A stretch of 64,000 nt of DNA from Bacillus sp. HMF5848 (lineage in GTDB: Bacteria > Bacillota > Bacilli > Bacillales > HMF5848): the NCBI RefSeq assembly GCF_003944835.1, contig NZ_RWIV01000001.1, forward strand, positions 2,388,501 through 2,452,500, read 5' to 3'. How positions within the stretch are numbered: the first letter of the stretch is position 1; each line of letters starts with the position of its first letter. This document shows positions 17,462 through 26,930 of this stretch, piece by piece. The position numbers were made by a program, and so were the translations under genes. The notes beneath the pieces were generated by a model that had not been told where the DNA came from, did not search any database, and worked only from the letters and a program-made list of their open reading frames with translations.

Positions 17462-17490
17462 TCTATAAACTTACAAAAGACGCGACACCA
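17443..17490. other. attR of the cotJC element
   Basis: Core TATAAA at 17464-17469. To its left is the element arm beginning GGTTGCAT (17443-17450); to its right is cotJC sequence (CTTACAAAAGACGC...). CpG dinucleotides reappear immediately outside (17481). Confidence 0.8.
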
Positions 17491-17808
17491 GAACAACTTA
17501 AGCAAGCAGGTCTTGACCCACACTACGTTAACCATGATAGTGCACTGTTTTATCATAATGCTGCAGGGGCGCCTTTTACGGCTACTTACATCCAAGCAAA
17601 AGGAGATCCGATTGCTGATTTATATGAGGATATTGCCGCAGAGGAAAAAGCAAGAGCCACATACCAGTGGATCATTAATATGAGCGATGATCCAGACCTT
17701 AATGACGGATTACGTTTTTTACGCGAGCGGGAAGTTATACACTCTCAACGCTTCCGTGAAGCAGTTGAAATACTTAAAGCGGAACAAAATAAAAAACGTA
17801 TATTTTAA
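17464..17808 (+). CDS. cotJC: Interrupted cotJC, 3' part (CotJC residues 76-189)
   Basis: Encodes YK followed by LTKDATPEQ and the rest of CotJC to its usual KKRIF-type end, with no frameshift or internal stop. It has no start codon with a ribosome site of its own, so it cannot be expressed as a protein while the element is present. The conservation of this half argues that it is still under selection and is therefore rejoined in some cells. Confidence 0.95.
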   Translation, partial: YKLTKDATPEQLKQAGLDPHYVNHDSALFYHNAAGAPFTATYIQAKGDPIADLYEDIAAEEKARATYQWIINMSDDPDLNDGLRFLREREVIHSQRFREAVEILKAEQNKKRIF

Positions 17809-17908
17809 TCGGTGCAGTTGTTGATTTTAGTTAAGATGCCTACCCCTATGATAATTTTTTATTAGTCATAACCATCCTAGTGCCTGAAAATTTTTCCGTT
17901 ATAACGAT

Positions 17909-17945
17909 ACGCCTTGGCTAATTGCCAAGGCCCTATTTATTTTCA
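17909..17945. terminator. Terminator between cotJC and ypbF
   Basis: A perfect 8-bp stem (GCCTTGGC/GCCAAGGC, 17911-17931) with loop TAATT and a T-rich tail, between convergent genes. Confidence 0.75.
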
Positions 17946-18385
17946 TGGAATAAATTGATGTCATAATCATCTTTAATTTTCTTAAATAACGTATATCGTT
18001 TTTCCCACTCTGCAATCGTTGCCCACAGATCAGGGCCTTTTTGAATAATCTCACAGCGCAGGGCATGAAATTCTTTTTCTGCTTTATCCTTTTTTTTCTC
18101 ATATAGTTTCATAGTAGAAAACAAAGCTATGATTACCATCAAAGCATATACTTGATATGAAATATTAAGATATGCTGAAATCATTCCTGAAAATGAATGA
18201 TGTGGTAAGACAATAAATATTAAAATATATAGTACGTAAAGGCCTAAACTGACTAGCGAACATATTCGTAAAATATCATATGTAAGTTCATATTTGTCAA
18301 ACTTTTTCTTGTTTTTCACTACCTTTTGAAGCATGACATCAACAATTGGATTTGGCGCCTCCTCAAAAACATATTGATGCTCCAC
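17933..18385 (-). CDS. ypbF: YpbF-like membrane protein (DUF2663)
   Basis: A 150-residue protein with two membrane helices (about 42-63 and 74-92) and a basic, helical C-terminus. It starts at GTG 18385 after GGAGAGG. Identified by length, topology and its place beside ypbE in the Bacillus gene order. Function unknown. Confidence 0.75.
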   Translation of the reverse strand: MEHQYVFEEAPNPIVDVMLQKVVKNKKKFDKYELTYDILRICSLVSLGLYVLYILIFIVLPHHSFSGMISAYLNISYQVYALMVIIALFSTMKLYEKKKDKAEKEFHALRCEIIQKGPDLWATIAEWEKRYTLFKKIKDDYDINLFHENK

Positions 18386-18560
18386 ATATACCTCTCCTTT
18401 TTAATGACAATCTCTTTTAACTATATGAACTTGTCCACAAAAAAAGACCACATAGATATTATTTTAAAGAATAGGCTCTACCCTGAAATAATTGTGGATA
18501 ACTTTTATTTCATTGATTTATGTGCCAATTTATTTACATGTATGTCTGTTATACTTTGGT

Positions 18561-18688
18561 GTTGATTTTCGCTACATTGCGCTCGCTTTCCGCGGGGTGG
18601 CCGTAAGCCTCCTCGGCGCATGCGCCTGTGGGGTCTTACGCCTGCCACTACATCCCGCAGGAGTCGAGCGCATTACGCTACAATCAAC
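18561..18688. repeat. Intergenic palindromic repeat of the Bacillus type
   Basis: A GC-rich 128-bp unit flanked by GTTGATT/AATCAAC, containing CGCTTTCCGCGGGG, CCTCCTCGGCG and CCCGCAGGAGTCGA blocks. I recognise this as a repeat scattered through many Bacillus genomes. It is strikingly GC-rich against its AT-rich surroundings. The rest of 18386-18768 holds no gene. Confidence 0.7.
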
Positions 18689-18768
18689 AAAGTGTAAAAG
18701 TCAACATTCACCTTTAACAGAGCCAAAGAATAAAAAAAGTAGCTCGATTAATATCGAACTACTTTTTA

Positions 18769-19431
18769 CTATTTATTGAGAGGAATTGTTAAACGTTGTC
18801 CTACATATATCTCATTGCTCTTAAGATTATTGTTTTCTTGAATTATTTCAATGCCTTCCTTACTATTAAAATATTTCATTGAGATACTAAATAGTGTTTC
18901 CTTAGGTTGTACCGTATGATAAACAATATCCGTCTTTTTTACCGTGTTTTCTGCTGGAGCTTCCGTATTCTCAGATCCTTGATTCGAAGTAATATTATCA
19001 GTACTTTCCTCTTCTTCTTGACTCACTTCTGTCTCAATCTTTTGTCCAACTTCTTCTGAAGCTGTTTTTTCATCTTGAGATTCGACATCCGGTGTTGCCG
19101 CTTCTTCCTTATCTGGTTCACTTTTAGGATCACGTTTGTCATCAATGTTAACAGCCTCATAGACATTGTCGGACTGCAACTGTGGCTCATTTACAGTTTT
19201 CACATTCTGCTCACTACTATAGTACTTAATCGCAAGAATAGATATTGGTAATAGAATAAAAAATAATAATAGTAAACGAATAATTGGGTATTTCACCTTC
19301 AATTTAACTTTTTTATTATTTTCCTTTTTTTTGTGAATATCCGCTCTGGGAGGTAACTCTGTTGTTTGTTCAGCACCCTTAACTAATTCCACTCGCTCAC
19401 GTAAACGTTCAGCTTGATCCTTATCACTCAT
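18769..19431 (-). CDS. ypbE: LysM-domain membrane protein YpbE
   Basis: A 220-residue protein from ATG 19431 (AGGGGTG upstream), overlapping the ypbD stop by 8 bp. It has a cytoplasmic basic N-terminus, one membrane helix (about 49-67), a long Glu/Ser/Thr-rich linker and a C-terminal LysM domain (about 172-218, ETLFSISMKYFNS...IYVGQRLTIP) for binding peptidoglycan outside the membrane. Confidence 0.85.
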   Translation of the reverse strand: MSDKDQAERLRERVELVKGAEQTTELPPRADIHKKKENNKKVKLKVKYPIIRLLLLFFILLPISILAIKYYSSEQNVKTVNEPQLQSDNVYEAVNIDDKRDPKSEPDKEEAATPDVESQDEKTASEEVGQKIETEVSQEEEESTDNITSNQGSENTEAPAENTVKKTDIVYHTVQPKETLFSISMKYFNSKEGIEIIQENNNLKSNEIYVGQRLTIPLNK

Positions 19432-20026
19432 ATTTTTCACCCCTACGAGACTGCAAATAATCAAAACGAATTTTCGATGCAAAAAACAAATCTATTAAAA
19501 AATGAGCAAAAATAGTAATTATTATATTGTTCGTTACCTCGAACATAACACCTAACATAAAACTTAAAACAACAACGGTTATAAGTAGAAGCCATTTACG
19601 CAAATAACGAATATGTGCTAACGCAAATATAAGACTCGCTATCCAAATACCTGAATGTACTTGTAGAACACCACGGAACAATATTTCCTCAGTTACTGAT
19701 ATAATCATTGTAACAATTAAAATATGACCGTATGGTAGACGGCGAAACATTTTCTCATTAATGCCACCATCATCGTATAAGTGTTTGGGTACAAACTTCA
19801 TAATGAATAAATCGATAATAATGACAAAAAAAGCAAAGCTTGCACCCCATGTTATTATTTTAACATCTTTGAGGTCCCATAGCTGTGTAAATTCTCCCCA
19901 TGAATCAAATAATATAAATCCAATTATTAATGCGAGTATCATTAATAAGAGTTGAGTCATGTACAAATGAAATAACAATTGCTTCTCTGTTAACTGTTTT
20001 ACTATTTCTTCTTGTTTAGAAACCAT
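19424..20026 (-). CDS. ypbD: CPBP-family intramembrane metalloprotease YpbD
   Basis: A 200-residue polytopic protein. I place the start at ATG 20026, which gives the usual length and clears recQ. Active-site motifs of the CAAX-protease/bacteriocin-processing family are visible: SVTEEILFRGVL, then FALAHIRY and NIIITIFAHFLIDL. Substrate unknown. Confidence 0.85.
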   Translation of the reverse strand: MVSKQEEIVKQLTEKQLLFHLYMTQLLLMILALIIGFILFDSWGEFTQLWDLKDVKIITWGASFAFFVIIIDLFIMKFVPKHLYDDGGINEKMFRRLPYGHILIVTMIISVTEEILFRGVLQVHSGIWIASLIFALAHIRYLRKWLLLITVVVLSFMLGVMFEVTNNIIITIFAHFLIDLFFASKIRFDYLQSRRGEKYE

Positions 20027-20069
20027 ACGTACACTTCTCTTTCGTATTCTAAAAGCAAACCCCTTACTT

Positions 20070-21599
20070 TCAAGCTTCGACATGTCCATGTAAAAGTAAT
20101 GCTTTAAGCTCATCAAGCCAATTACCCCATTCAGGCTTTTGATTTGATGGACTACTAAACTCATCTAGTGGAATAGGTTGACAAGTATCACAACAATACT
20201 TTGGCTTGGATTGGAGCTCTCCTTGAAAATATGCCACTAGTTGGGCACGTCTACACTCTGAAGAATTAAATAACCACTCATGCATCGCTTGAAGCTTATA
20301 TTGTTTATCTTTTTGCCTTGCAATAATTTGATTTACTAAATATTGATATAACTCATCAAGCTCAAATAGCTGTATTATATCGTTTTCATCAACTACATGC
20401 TGCTCTCGGAGATGATAACGTATAAATCTCCATCCGGTCTCACTTAACTGAAACTGTATTTGATAGATACGTTCCCGTTCTTTTGTTAACTGGGAAGATG
20501 CATTACCATTTATCTCGGACAAAACTGCTAATAATTGGTTTTCGTTCGGTAAGTCTTGATGAATTAATGAAGATGCTAATTGCTCATCACCTTTTGTAAT
20601 AAGTGTAATAGCTACACTAGGCTCTCCATCTCGACCAGCTCTTCCGATTTCCTGTAAATATGATTCAAGTTGATACGGATAATGAAAATGAATTACATAA
20701 CGAACGTTGTTCTTATTAACACCCATGCCAAATGCACTTGTTGCACATATTACATCGAGCTGATTATTAATGAACTGTTGTTGTACTAGCTTTCGTTCAC
20801 TATGCTCCATCCCTGCATGATAAAAAGCAACTGATTTATCTTTTTCAAGTAAAGCGGTGAATCGCTCACACCAGCTTCGGCTAGAAAAATATATAATTCC
20901 AGGCCCTTCTAAAACACGACAGTATGACAAAGCCTTAGTTATTTTATCGTCAAGTGAGTCTACTTTTTCAACTAGCATCGCGATATTTGGACGATCAATA
21001 TTTGTGTAGAACGAAGATGGATTATGCAAACAAAGTCTTTCTTTAATATCATCTAATACACGCGGTGTCGCACTAGCTGTTAACGCAAGACACGTCGGCT
21101 CCCCTAGCTGTTGTCTTACCTCACCTAGTCTCAAGTAATCCGGTCGAAAATCATGCCCCCATTGCGAAATACAATGCGCCTCATCTACAACGAATAGCGT
21201 AATGTTTAGCTGCTGTAACGCATTAATGAAAAATGAATTTTGTAGCATTTCTGGTGAAGCAAAAATAAATTTATAATTCGAAAGCTGATGAGTAGCAATC
21301 CGCTTGTCCCTGTAGCTTAAAAAACTATTAAATGCAATCACATGTTTTTCACCAATCATTCGGAGCTGTTGTACTTGATCCTCCATTAATGAAACAAGTG
21401 GAGACACAATTAATGTACTACCCTGTTTTAAATATGTTGGTAATTGGTAGCATAAGCTTTTCCCTGCTCCGGTTGGTAACATTGCTAATACATCTTTCTC
21501 GTGCATAACAGCCTCAATAATCTCACGTTGTAAAGGCCTAAAAGAACTAAGACCGAAGTGAGATTGCAGTGTTTTTTCTAGATTCAATATTTTCACCAC
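20070..21599 (-). CDS. recQ: RecQ-family ATP-dependent DNA helicase (RecS)
   Basis: A 509-residue superfamily-2 helicase. Motifs in order: LPTGAGKSLCYQ (Walker A), VDEAHCISQWGHDFRPDY (DEAH plus RecQ loop), LTASATP, YFSSRSWCERF, and QEIGRAGRDG. A short zinc-binding region follows (CRRAQLVAYF...CCDTC). Without an HRDC domain it matches the short RecS form. The start is GTG or a nearby TTG. It overlaps ypbB by 53 bp, implying coupled expression in recombination or repair. Confidence 0.92.
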   Translation of the reverse strand: MVKILNLEKTLQSHFGLSSFRPLQREIIEAVMHEKDVLAMLPTGAGKSLCYQLPTYLKQGSTLIVSPLVSLMEDQVQQLRMIGEKHVIAFNSFLSYRDKRIATHQLSNYKFIFASPEMLQNSFFINALQQLNITLFVVDEAHCISQWGHDFRPDYLRLGEVRQQLGEPTCLALTASATPRVLDDIKERLCLHNPSSFYTNIDRPNIAMLVEKVDSLDDKITKALSYCRVLEGPGIIYFSSRSWCERFTALLEKDKSVAFYHAGMEHSERKLVQQQFINNQLDVICATSAFGMGVNKNNVRYVIHFHYPYQLESYLQEIGRAGRDGEPSVAITLITKGDEQLASSLIHQDLPNENQLLAVLSEINGNASSQLTKERERIYQIQFQLSETGWRFIRYHLREQHVVDENDIIQLFELDELYQYLVNQIIARQKDKQYKLQAMHEWLFNSSECRRAQLVAYFQGELQSKPKYCCDTCQPIPLDEFSSPSNQKPEWGNWLDELKALLLHGHVEA

Positions 21600-22641
21600 T
21601 CTTTGCTAACACTAACCTAATTTCAAAATATGTTGCTTCAATATCTAAGGCTTGCTTAATAATTCTTAATTTACGGGTCTTACAATGTGCGAGTGTTTCA
21701 CGTATGTAATTTTGTCGATCTTTAGAAATATACGGATCAATACAAAAACCATTAACGTGTTGTGCAATTTCAACAATATGATCTTCAATAGTAGGTATCT
21801 TTAAATTCCTAACACGGGCAATATCATGATAGTCTAATCCTTTAGTTAACAAGTCAAATGTTACTTGAGCACTTTTCGTCAAAGGTGCTTGTTCATTGTC
21901 TTTTTCCACTAATGAAGACAGAATGGGATGCTCGTCTTTATTAGTAATTACTGTTTGTATTATACTATGAAGAACGTTTTTAAATACTAATTCAACAGTT
22001 GTTAGATCATATTTAAACTCAGATGCAAGTTGAGTAAATGTTAACCCTACTCGATGATGACCTGTAAGTCTATACGTAAATATTGTTGCTTGCGTATTAC
22101 TTACTTTATATAAGCAGGATTGCAATTCCCTGTGCAGGTCTTTCGCAAGCTTTGATCTAGACGGGTAAAGTTGAACAAACCCTTTTACCCACTGTAGAAT
22201 TTCAACCTCATCATATAGCGGAATATATTGTTTAACTTTATGATTAGCATATGAAATAACTTGAATCAACAATGTAATCTTTTTCCAAAATGGCAACTCG
22301 TATTTAGAGTAATCCAAGCCATTTATGTGTTCTATTTGCACAAACTCACTTTTATGACTTTGCAAGACATGATTACCCATATTAGTAAGAATGAAAGTGT
22401 TGTCTTCAGTTTCTACAATAAATTGCTTTTTTTCTAATGATTGAATATATTCATCAAAAATAGGTCTTGATAAAGATGGAAACACGCCAAAATACTTTGA
22501 TATTTTATATAAAGAAGCGTCTTGTATTGTTTGACTCGATTTTTTCCCTGTTAATAAATGATAAGTCGCCGCAGTACTTCTTTCACCACGAAATGCTGAG
22601 AAGCATTGTAATAAAATTAAACGTAGCAATTCATTTCTCAT
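21547..22641 (-). CDS. ypbB: YpbB, helix-turn-helix protein coupled to RecQ
   Basis: A 364-residue protein with an N-terminal winged-helix-like region (RGERSTAATYHLLTGKKSSQT) and a C-terminal HTH of the kind found in RecQ tails (DLLTKGLDYHDIARVRNLKIPTIEDHIVEI, about 275-305). In Bacillus it always precedes recQ/recS. It may supply the DNA-binding part missing from the short helicase; this is inference. Confidence 0.8.
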   Translation of the reverse strand: MRNELLRLILLQCFSAFRGERSTAATYHLLTGKKSSQTIQDASLYKISKYFGVFPSLSRPIFDEYIQSLEKKQFIVETEDNTFILTNMGNHVLQSHKSEFVQIEHINGLDYSKYELPFWKKITLLIQVISYANHKVKQYIPLYDEVEILQWVKGFVQLYPSRSKLAKDLHRELQSCLYKVSNTQATIFTYRLTGHHRVGLTFTQLASEFKYDLTTVELVFKNVLHSIIQTVITNKDEHPILSSLVEKDNEQAPLTKSAQVTFDLLTKGLDYHDIARVRNLKIPTIEDHIVEIAQHVNGFCIDPYISKDRQNYIRETLAHCKTRKLRIIKQALDIEATYFEIRLVLAKSGENIESRKNTAISLRS

Positions 22642-22725
22642 GTTTCATCACCTTTTTAAGAAAAGTGCAATGCACCTCAGACCTTCTAATCCATGTAAAG
22701 GCTTATGGGCTAAGGCAAATAAAAA

Positions 22726-23293
<568 letters not shown>

Positions 23294-23340
23294 AAGTTTA
23301 TCCAACTTCAGCAGATTTAGGGTGATGCTGAAGTGTACAT

Positions 23341-23378
23341 ATAAAAAAAGAACACATAATGTGTTCTTTTTTTATTTT
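23341..23378. terminator. Bidirectional terminator between fer and ribU
   Basis: AAAGAACACAT/ATGTGTTCTTT stem with A run on one side and T run on the other, between convergent genes. Confidence 0.85.
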
Positions 23379-23381
23379 TTA

Positions 23382-23957
23382 TTATGCGGCTTCATCAACA
23401 TAACTACTTTTTCTCATGACAGATGATAATTTAGGGTAAATTAATACAAATAAAACACTCACTGCCAAGCCTTTTATTAGGTTGAATGGTATTATTCCAG
23501 CAACAATTAAAGCTCTTATTTCTTCACCAGACATCGTCGGCATGTTTAATAAAGCCGTATACAACGGTAAAATGGCATAATAATTTAGAATACTCATAAC
23601 GATAGCCATACTTACCGACCCAACAGCTAAACCAAGTATTAACCCTTTTACAGAATTTATCTTCTTAAAAACAAAATAAGTCGGAACGATAAAAAATGTA
23701 CCTGCTAAGAAATTTGCCACTTGGTCAATCGGAATTCCAGTTGGGCTACCAAACATAATAAAATGCAACAGGTTTTTCAATGCTTCTACACTTACTCCTG
23801 CAACAGGTCCAAGCATGATAGCAGCAATTAATGCTGGTAACTCACTTCCATCAATCTTTAAAAATGCTGGCAAAAATGGTAATGGCATGTTTATCATCAT
23901 TAATAAAAATGCCACACTTGATAATACTGCGATTAGAACAAGTTTTTTTGTTTGCAT
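23382..23957 (-). CDS. ribU: Riboflavin ECF transporter S component RibU
   Basis: A 191-residue protein with five to six membrane helices and the ECF S-component pattern (FLKIDGSELPALIAAIMLGPVAG). It lies behind an FMN riboswitch, which identifies the substrate as riboflavin. It works with the EcfAA'T energising module encoded elsewhere. AGGAGG precedes ATG 23957. Confidence 0.95.
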   Translation of the reverse strand: MQTKKLVLIAVLSSVAFLLMMINMPLPFLPAFLKIDGSELPALIAAIMLGPVAGVSVEALKNLLHFIMFGSPTGIPIDQVANFLAGTFFIVPTYFVFKKINSVKGLILGLAVGSVSMAIVMSILNYYAILPLYTALLNMPTMSGEEIRALIVAGIIPFNLIKGLAVSVLFVLIYPKLSSVMRKSSYVDEAA

Positions 23958-24024
23958 GAAATGACCTCCTCATATTTTTTTGACCCATCTTAGAATTAGA
24001 GGAAAGGTAAATGTCCTATAAAAC

Positions 24025-24061
24025 ACAAATAAAACAGCCTTTAAAAACGAGGGCTGTTTTT
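24025..24061 (-). terminator. Terminator of the ribU riboswitch expression platform
   Basis: Nine-base arms AAAACAGCC (24031-24039) and GGCTGTTTT (24052-24060), then a T-rich tail, between the aptamer and ribU. FMN binding is expected to favour this hairpin. Confidence 0.7.
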
Positions 24062-24121
24062 TACGAACATAGACAAATAAACGTCTCTTCTCGAAAATTT
24101 TACGAAAATAACGTTTTACCT

Positions 24122-24248
24122 TCATCTTCTCCCATCCAGACTTTACTGTCGGCTCTGGAATCTCACCAGATCCTGCCTTGCGGCTCGCGGGCTTACAAAG
24201 TTCAATTGCTTTGTCACCGCCGGTCGGGAATTTCACCCTGCCCGAAGA
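24122..24248 (-). promoter_or_regulatory. FMN riboswitch (RFN element) of ribU
   Basis: On the minus strand it has the conserved RFN blocks in order: CTTCGGGCAGGGTG near 24245, CCGACCGGCGGT, AGCCCGCGAGC, GGCAGGATCTGGTGAGATTC, then GCCGACAGT and GTCTGGATGGGAGAAG near 24130. Confidence 0.95.
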
Positions 24249-24435
24249 TAGATCATATTCATTTCATCACAATTATTATAAATAAAAATCAATGGTTTGG
24301 AAAGTAAAGAGATCCTTATAATAGATAAAGCGTTTACAATTGTGAAATAATTAGTAAATCTATTGACATATGTTTTGTAACGTGTTAATTTATCAGAAAT
24401 TTAGGAAAATTTTACGTATTACGAGGAGGGCATGT

Positions 24436-26010
24436 ATGTTTAAAGTTTTGGTTGCCGATTCAATTAGTAACGACGGATTAAGGCCTTTACTAGAAGATGA
24501 CGCTATTGAGGTTGTGCAAGCCAAGGTTAACGATGTTGCATCTGAACTTGCTAGCTTTGATGGGATTCTTGTAAGAAGTGCAACGACTGTGACCGCAGAA
24601 CTAATGAAACAAATGACAAATTTAAAAATTATCGCAAGAGCAGGCGTTGGAGTTGACAATATCGATGTAGACACTGCGACCAAAAACGGAATTATTGTTA
24701 TAAATGCTCCTGATGGTAATACAATTTCCACTACTGAACACACATTTGCTATGATGGCAGCGCTAATGCGACACATTCCGCAAGCAAATGTGTCTGTAAA
24801 GTCAAAAGAGTGGCAACGAAATTTGTTTGTAGGTACTGAGTTATACCGTAAGACTCTAGGAATTATTGGTTTTGGTCGTATAGGATCTGAACTATCAAAA
24901 CGGGCCCGTGCTTTTGGTATGAAACTCTATGTTTTTGATCCATTTTTAACAAAAGCAAGAGCTGAGAAGCTTGGTGTGCTTTCTTGCTCACTAGAGGAAT
25001 TGTTAGGCAACTCTGACATCATCACTGTACATACACCTCTTACGAAAGATACTCAAGGCATATTAGGATACGATACTCTCCCCAAAACTAAAAAAGGAGT
25101 ATATATTATTAACTGCGCACGTGGAGGCATTGTTGATGAACAGGCTCTCATAACCTATTTAGAAAACGGACATATTGCGGGTGCTGCACTCGATGTATTC
25201 GAATCAGAACCACCAACTAATGAGCGATTACTGCAATTTGATCAAGTGATTACTACACCACACTTAGGTGCATCAACGAAAGAGGCACAGTTAAATGTTG
25301 CAGCTCAAGTAGCAGAAGAAGTTAAAAAATTTGTTAATGGTCAACTTGTTTCATCATCTATAAACCTACCATCTCTTTCAAAAGATGTATTTGATCAAAT
25401 AAGACCTTATTACGAGCTCGCTAGAAAAATGGGAACAATTTTATCGCAATGTATGAAGGTTCCTGTAACTGAAATCAGTATGACATATGCCGGTCAAGTA
25501 TCAGACTTAGATACAACATATATATCTCGTAGTTTGTTAGCTGGATTTTTAGCACAAAGAGTTGATGTTGGGGTCAATGACGTTAATGCAGCTGTGATTG
25601 CCAAAGATCGAGGAATATCATATGGTGAAAGAGTAACAACAGACACACAAGGTTATGCAAACTTATTATCCGTTACTGCCTTAGGAGAAAACCTTTCATT
25701 CACTATTAACGCAACTCATATACCACATTTTGGTCCTCGTGTAGTGGAGCTTAACGGGTTTGATATTGATTTCTTGCCAGAAGGAAACTTACTGTATATC
25801 CAACATACTGACAAACCAGGTGTAATTGGAAAAGTTGGTAACATTCTCGGAGAACATAATGTAAACATTGCTACTATGCAAGTTGGCCGTAAAGCTGCTG
25901 GCGGTGAAGCGATTATGATGCTTTCGTTTGATAAACCATTATCAGACGATATGATGCATAAGTTGTCCACCATTGATGATATAGTATCCATGAGCAAAAT
26001 CGAAATATAA
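24436..26010 (+). CDS. serA: D-3-phosphoglycerate dehydrogenase
   Basis: A 524-residue enzyme that oxidises 3-phosphoglycerate in serine synthesis. NAD-binding motif GFGRIGSELSKRA, catalytic Arg (CARGGIVDE), Glu and His (TPHLGASTKEAQ) are present, followed by the intervening domain and a C-terminal ACT domain (about 450-524). ATG 24436 is chosen for the GAGGAGGG upstream. Confidence 0.96.
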   Translation: MFKVLVADSISNDGLRPLLEDDAIEVVQAKVNDVASELASFDGILVRSATTVTAELMKQMTNLKIIARAGVGVDNIDVDTATKNGIIVINAPDGNTISTTEHTFAMMAALMRHIPQANVSVKSKEWQRNLFVGTELYRKTLGIIGFGRIGSELSKRARAFGMKLYVFDPFLTKARAEKLGVLSCSLEELLGNSDIITVHTPLTKDTQGILGYDTLPKTKKGVYIINCARGGIVDEQALITYLENGHIAGAALDVFESEPPTNERLLQFDQVITTPHLGASTKEAQLNVAAQVAEEVKKFVNGQLVSSSINLPSLSKDVFDQIRPYYELARKMGTILSQCMKVPVTEISMTYAGQVSDLDTTYISRSLLAGFLAQRVDVGVNDVNAAVIAKDRGISYGERVTTDTQGYANLLSVTALGENLSFTINATHIPHFGPRVVELNGFDIDFLPEGNLLYIQHTDKPGVIGKVGNILGEHNVNIATMQVGRKAAGGEAIMMLSFDKPLSDDMMHKLSTIDDIVSMSKIEI

Positions 26011-26013
26011 AAG

Positions 26014-26061
26014 AAACCGACATGTCACCGTCTTCTAACCGCGTTTGATATGTCGGTTTTC
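26014..26061 (+). terminator. Terminator of serA
   Basis: AAACCGACAT pairs with ATGTCGGTTT across a 26-base loop, followed by TTTTC. Confidence 0.65.
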
Positions 26062-26204
26062 ATATCTATATTCTCAATACTTGTACCAAAATAAACAGCC
26101 ATTGCACAATTAATACGGATGATAGTTGATTTAGATCATTGTCCCCTTGGAATTAAAGCCCCCAAAAAATCTTCCTGTTATCACTATCACTCTCCTATTT
26201 ATAA

Positions 26205-26858
26205 CTAATAACCTCGCAGGTAAATACTTATAAAGAAAATAAGTATTCCTAAACCAAAGAGAAAATGAAGAATAATTGGACGCCAAAAAACTTGATTATT
26301 CTTACTTCTTTCTATTCGGTAATGGTCTATGACTCTTAGCTTAAACTCATCACCTTCATATAATTTCCACCAACGCTTCAGAATCAATGTTAGTTTATCA
26401 GACCCTTCACCTTCCTTAGTCCAACGAACTACTGCTTTAGCGTGAACATCCTTTAAAAGGTAAACCCGCTCTTCCGAATCTACGCCATTCTTCTCTTCAT
26501 ATTGAATTGACAAGGTAGCTAACTCTGACCTTATTAATGAGAAGAGGGATTTTTTTGTAGCATCATAAATTGTAATTCTCACACCACCAATATATCGATT
26601 CAATATTAATGCAATGCAAAAGAGTATTAGAAAAATACTATACATCCAAACCAGTTCTTCCATACTGTTATATCCACTAAGTGGCTGTAATAATGATATA
26701 AACAGGCCTATTATATAGACAAGCTTTGAATCCTCAACAACACCCTTATAAAGTTGAATTCTAAAACCTTCATAAAAAGTAATAATAGCCATAAGAATAA
26801 CAAACACAAAAAATATTGTATCTTGAAGATTACTAATAATTATGACCCCATTTAGCAA
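26205..26858 (-). CDS. Membrane protein of unknown function
   Basis: About 217 residues. Helices at about 12-28, 45-62, 68-86 and 196-213 with a soluble middle segment (95-190). The start is uncertain: the frame opens with TTG 26858 just after AGGA, and a later ATG exists. No family recognised. Confidence 0.55.
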   Translation of the reverse strand: MLNGVIIISNLQDTIFFVFVILMAIITFYEGFRIQLYKGVVEDSKLVYIIGLFISLLQPLSGYNSMEELVWMYSIFLILFCIALILNRYIGGVRITIYDATKKSLFSLIRSELATLSIQYEEKNGVDSEERVYLLKDVHAKAVVRWTKEGEGSDKLTLILKRWWKLYEGDEFKLRVIDHYRIERSKNNQVFWRPIILHFLFGLGILIFFISIYLRGY

Positions 26859-26930
26859 TTTCCTACAGATATTATAATATTAGAATAATGAGAAGTCATT
26901 GTTCCAACACTTGTTATTGTTATTAGTAAA

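Larger units (their letters stand above)
4056..17463. mobile_element. cotJC-intervening integrated element, 13,408 bp
   Basis: Bounded by a 6-bp repeat TATAAA at 4056-4061 and 17464-17469 lying at the same codon position of the split cotJC. It encodes a large serine recombinase at the right end reading inward, a tyrosine recombinase, a possible replication initiator with an upstream direct repeat, and a restriction-modification island. No phage structural, lysis or conjugation gene is recognisable, so it looks like an integrative plasmid or satellite rather than a prophage. By eye only four CpG dinucleotides occur in the whole element (11373, 13533, 14536, 14604), in sharp contrast to the flanks. 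It resembles skin and SPbeta in its relation to a sporulation gene. Confidence 0.95.

Noticed and set aside
4056..17463. Element as a normal prophage
   Set aside because: No capsid, portal, large terminase, tail, holin or endolysin gene is recognisable. The HTH protein at 6532 alone does not make it a phage.
17452..17808. Separate small protein starting at TTG 17452
   Set aside because: No ribosome site, and the first codons are element arm sequence. It is the 3' part of cotJC.
24393..24776. Antisense ORF opposite serA, and similar long frames opposite resB, serA and ribBA
   Set aside because: Shadows of strongly supported genes, without ribosome sites.
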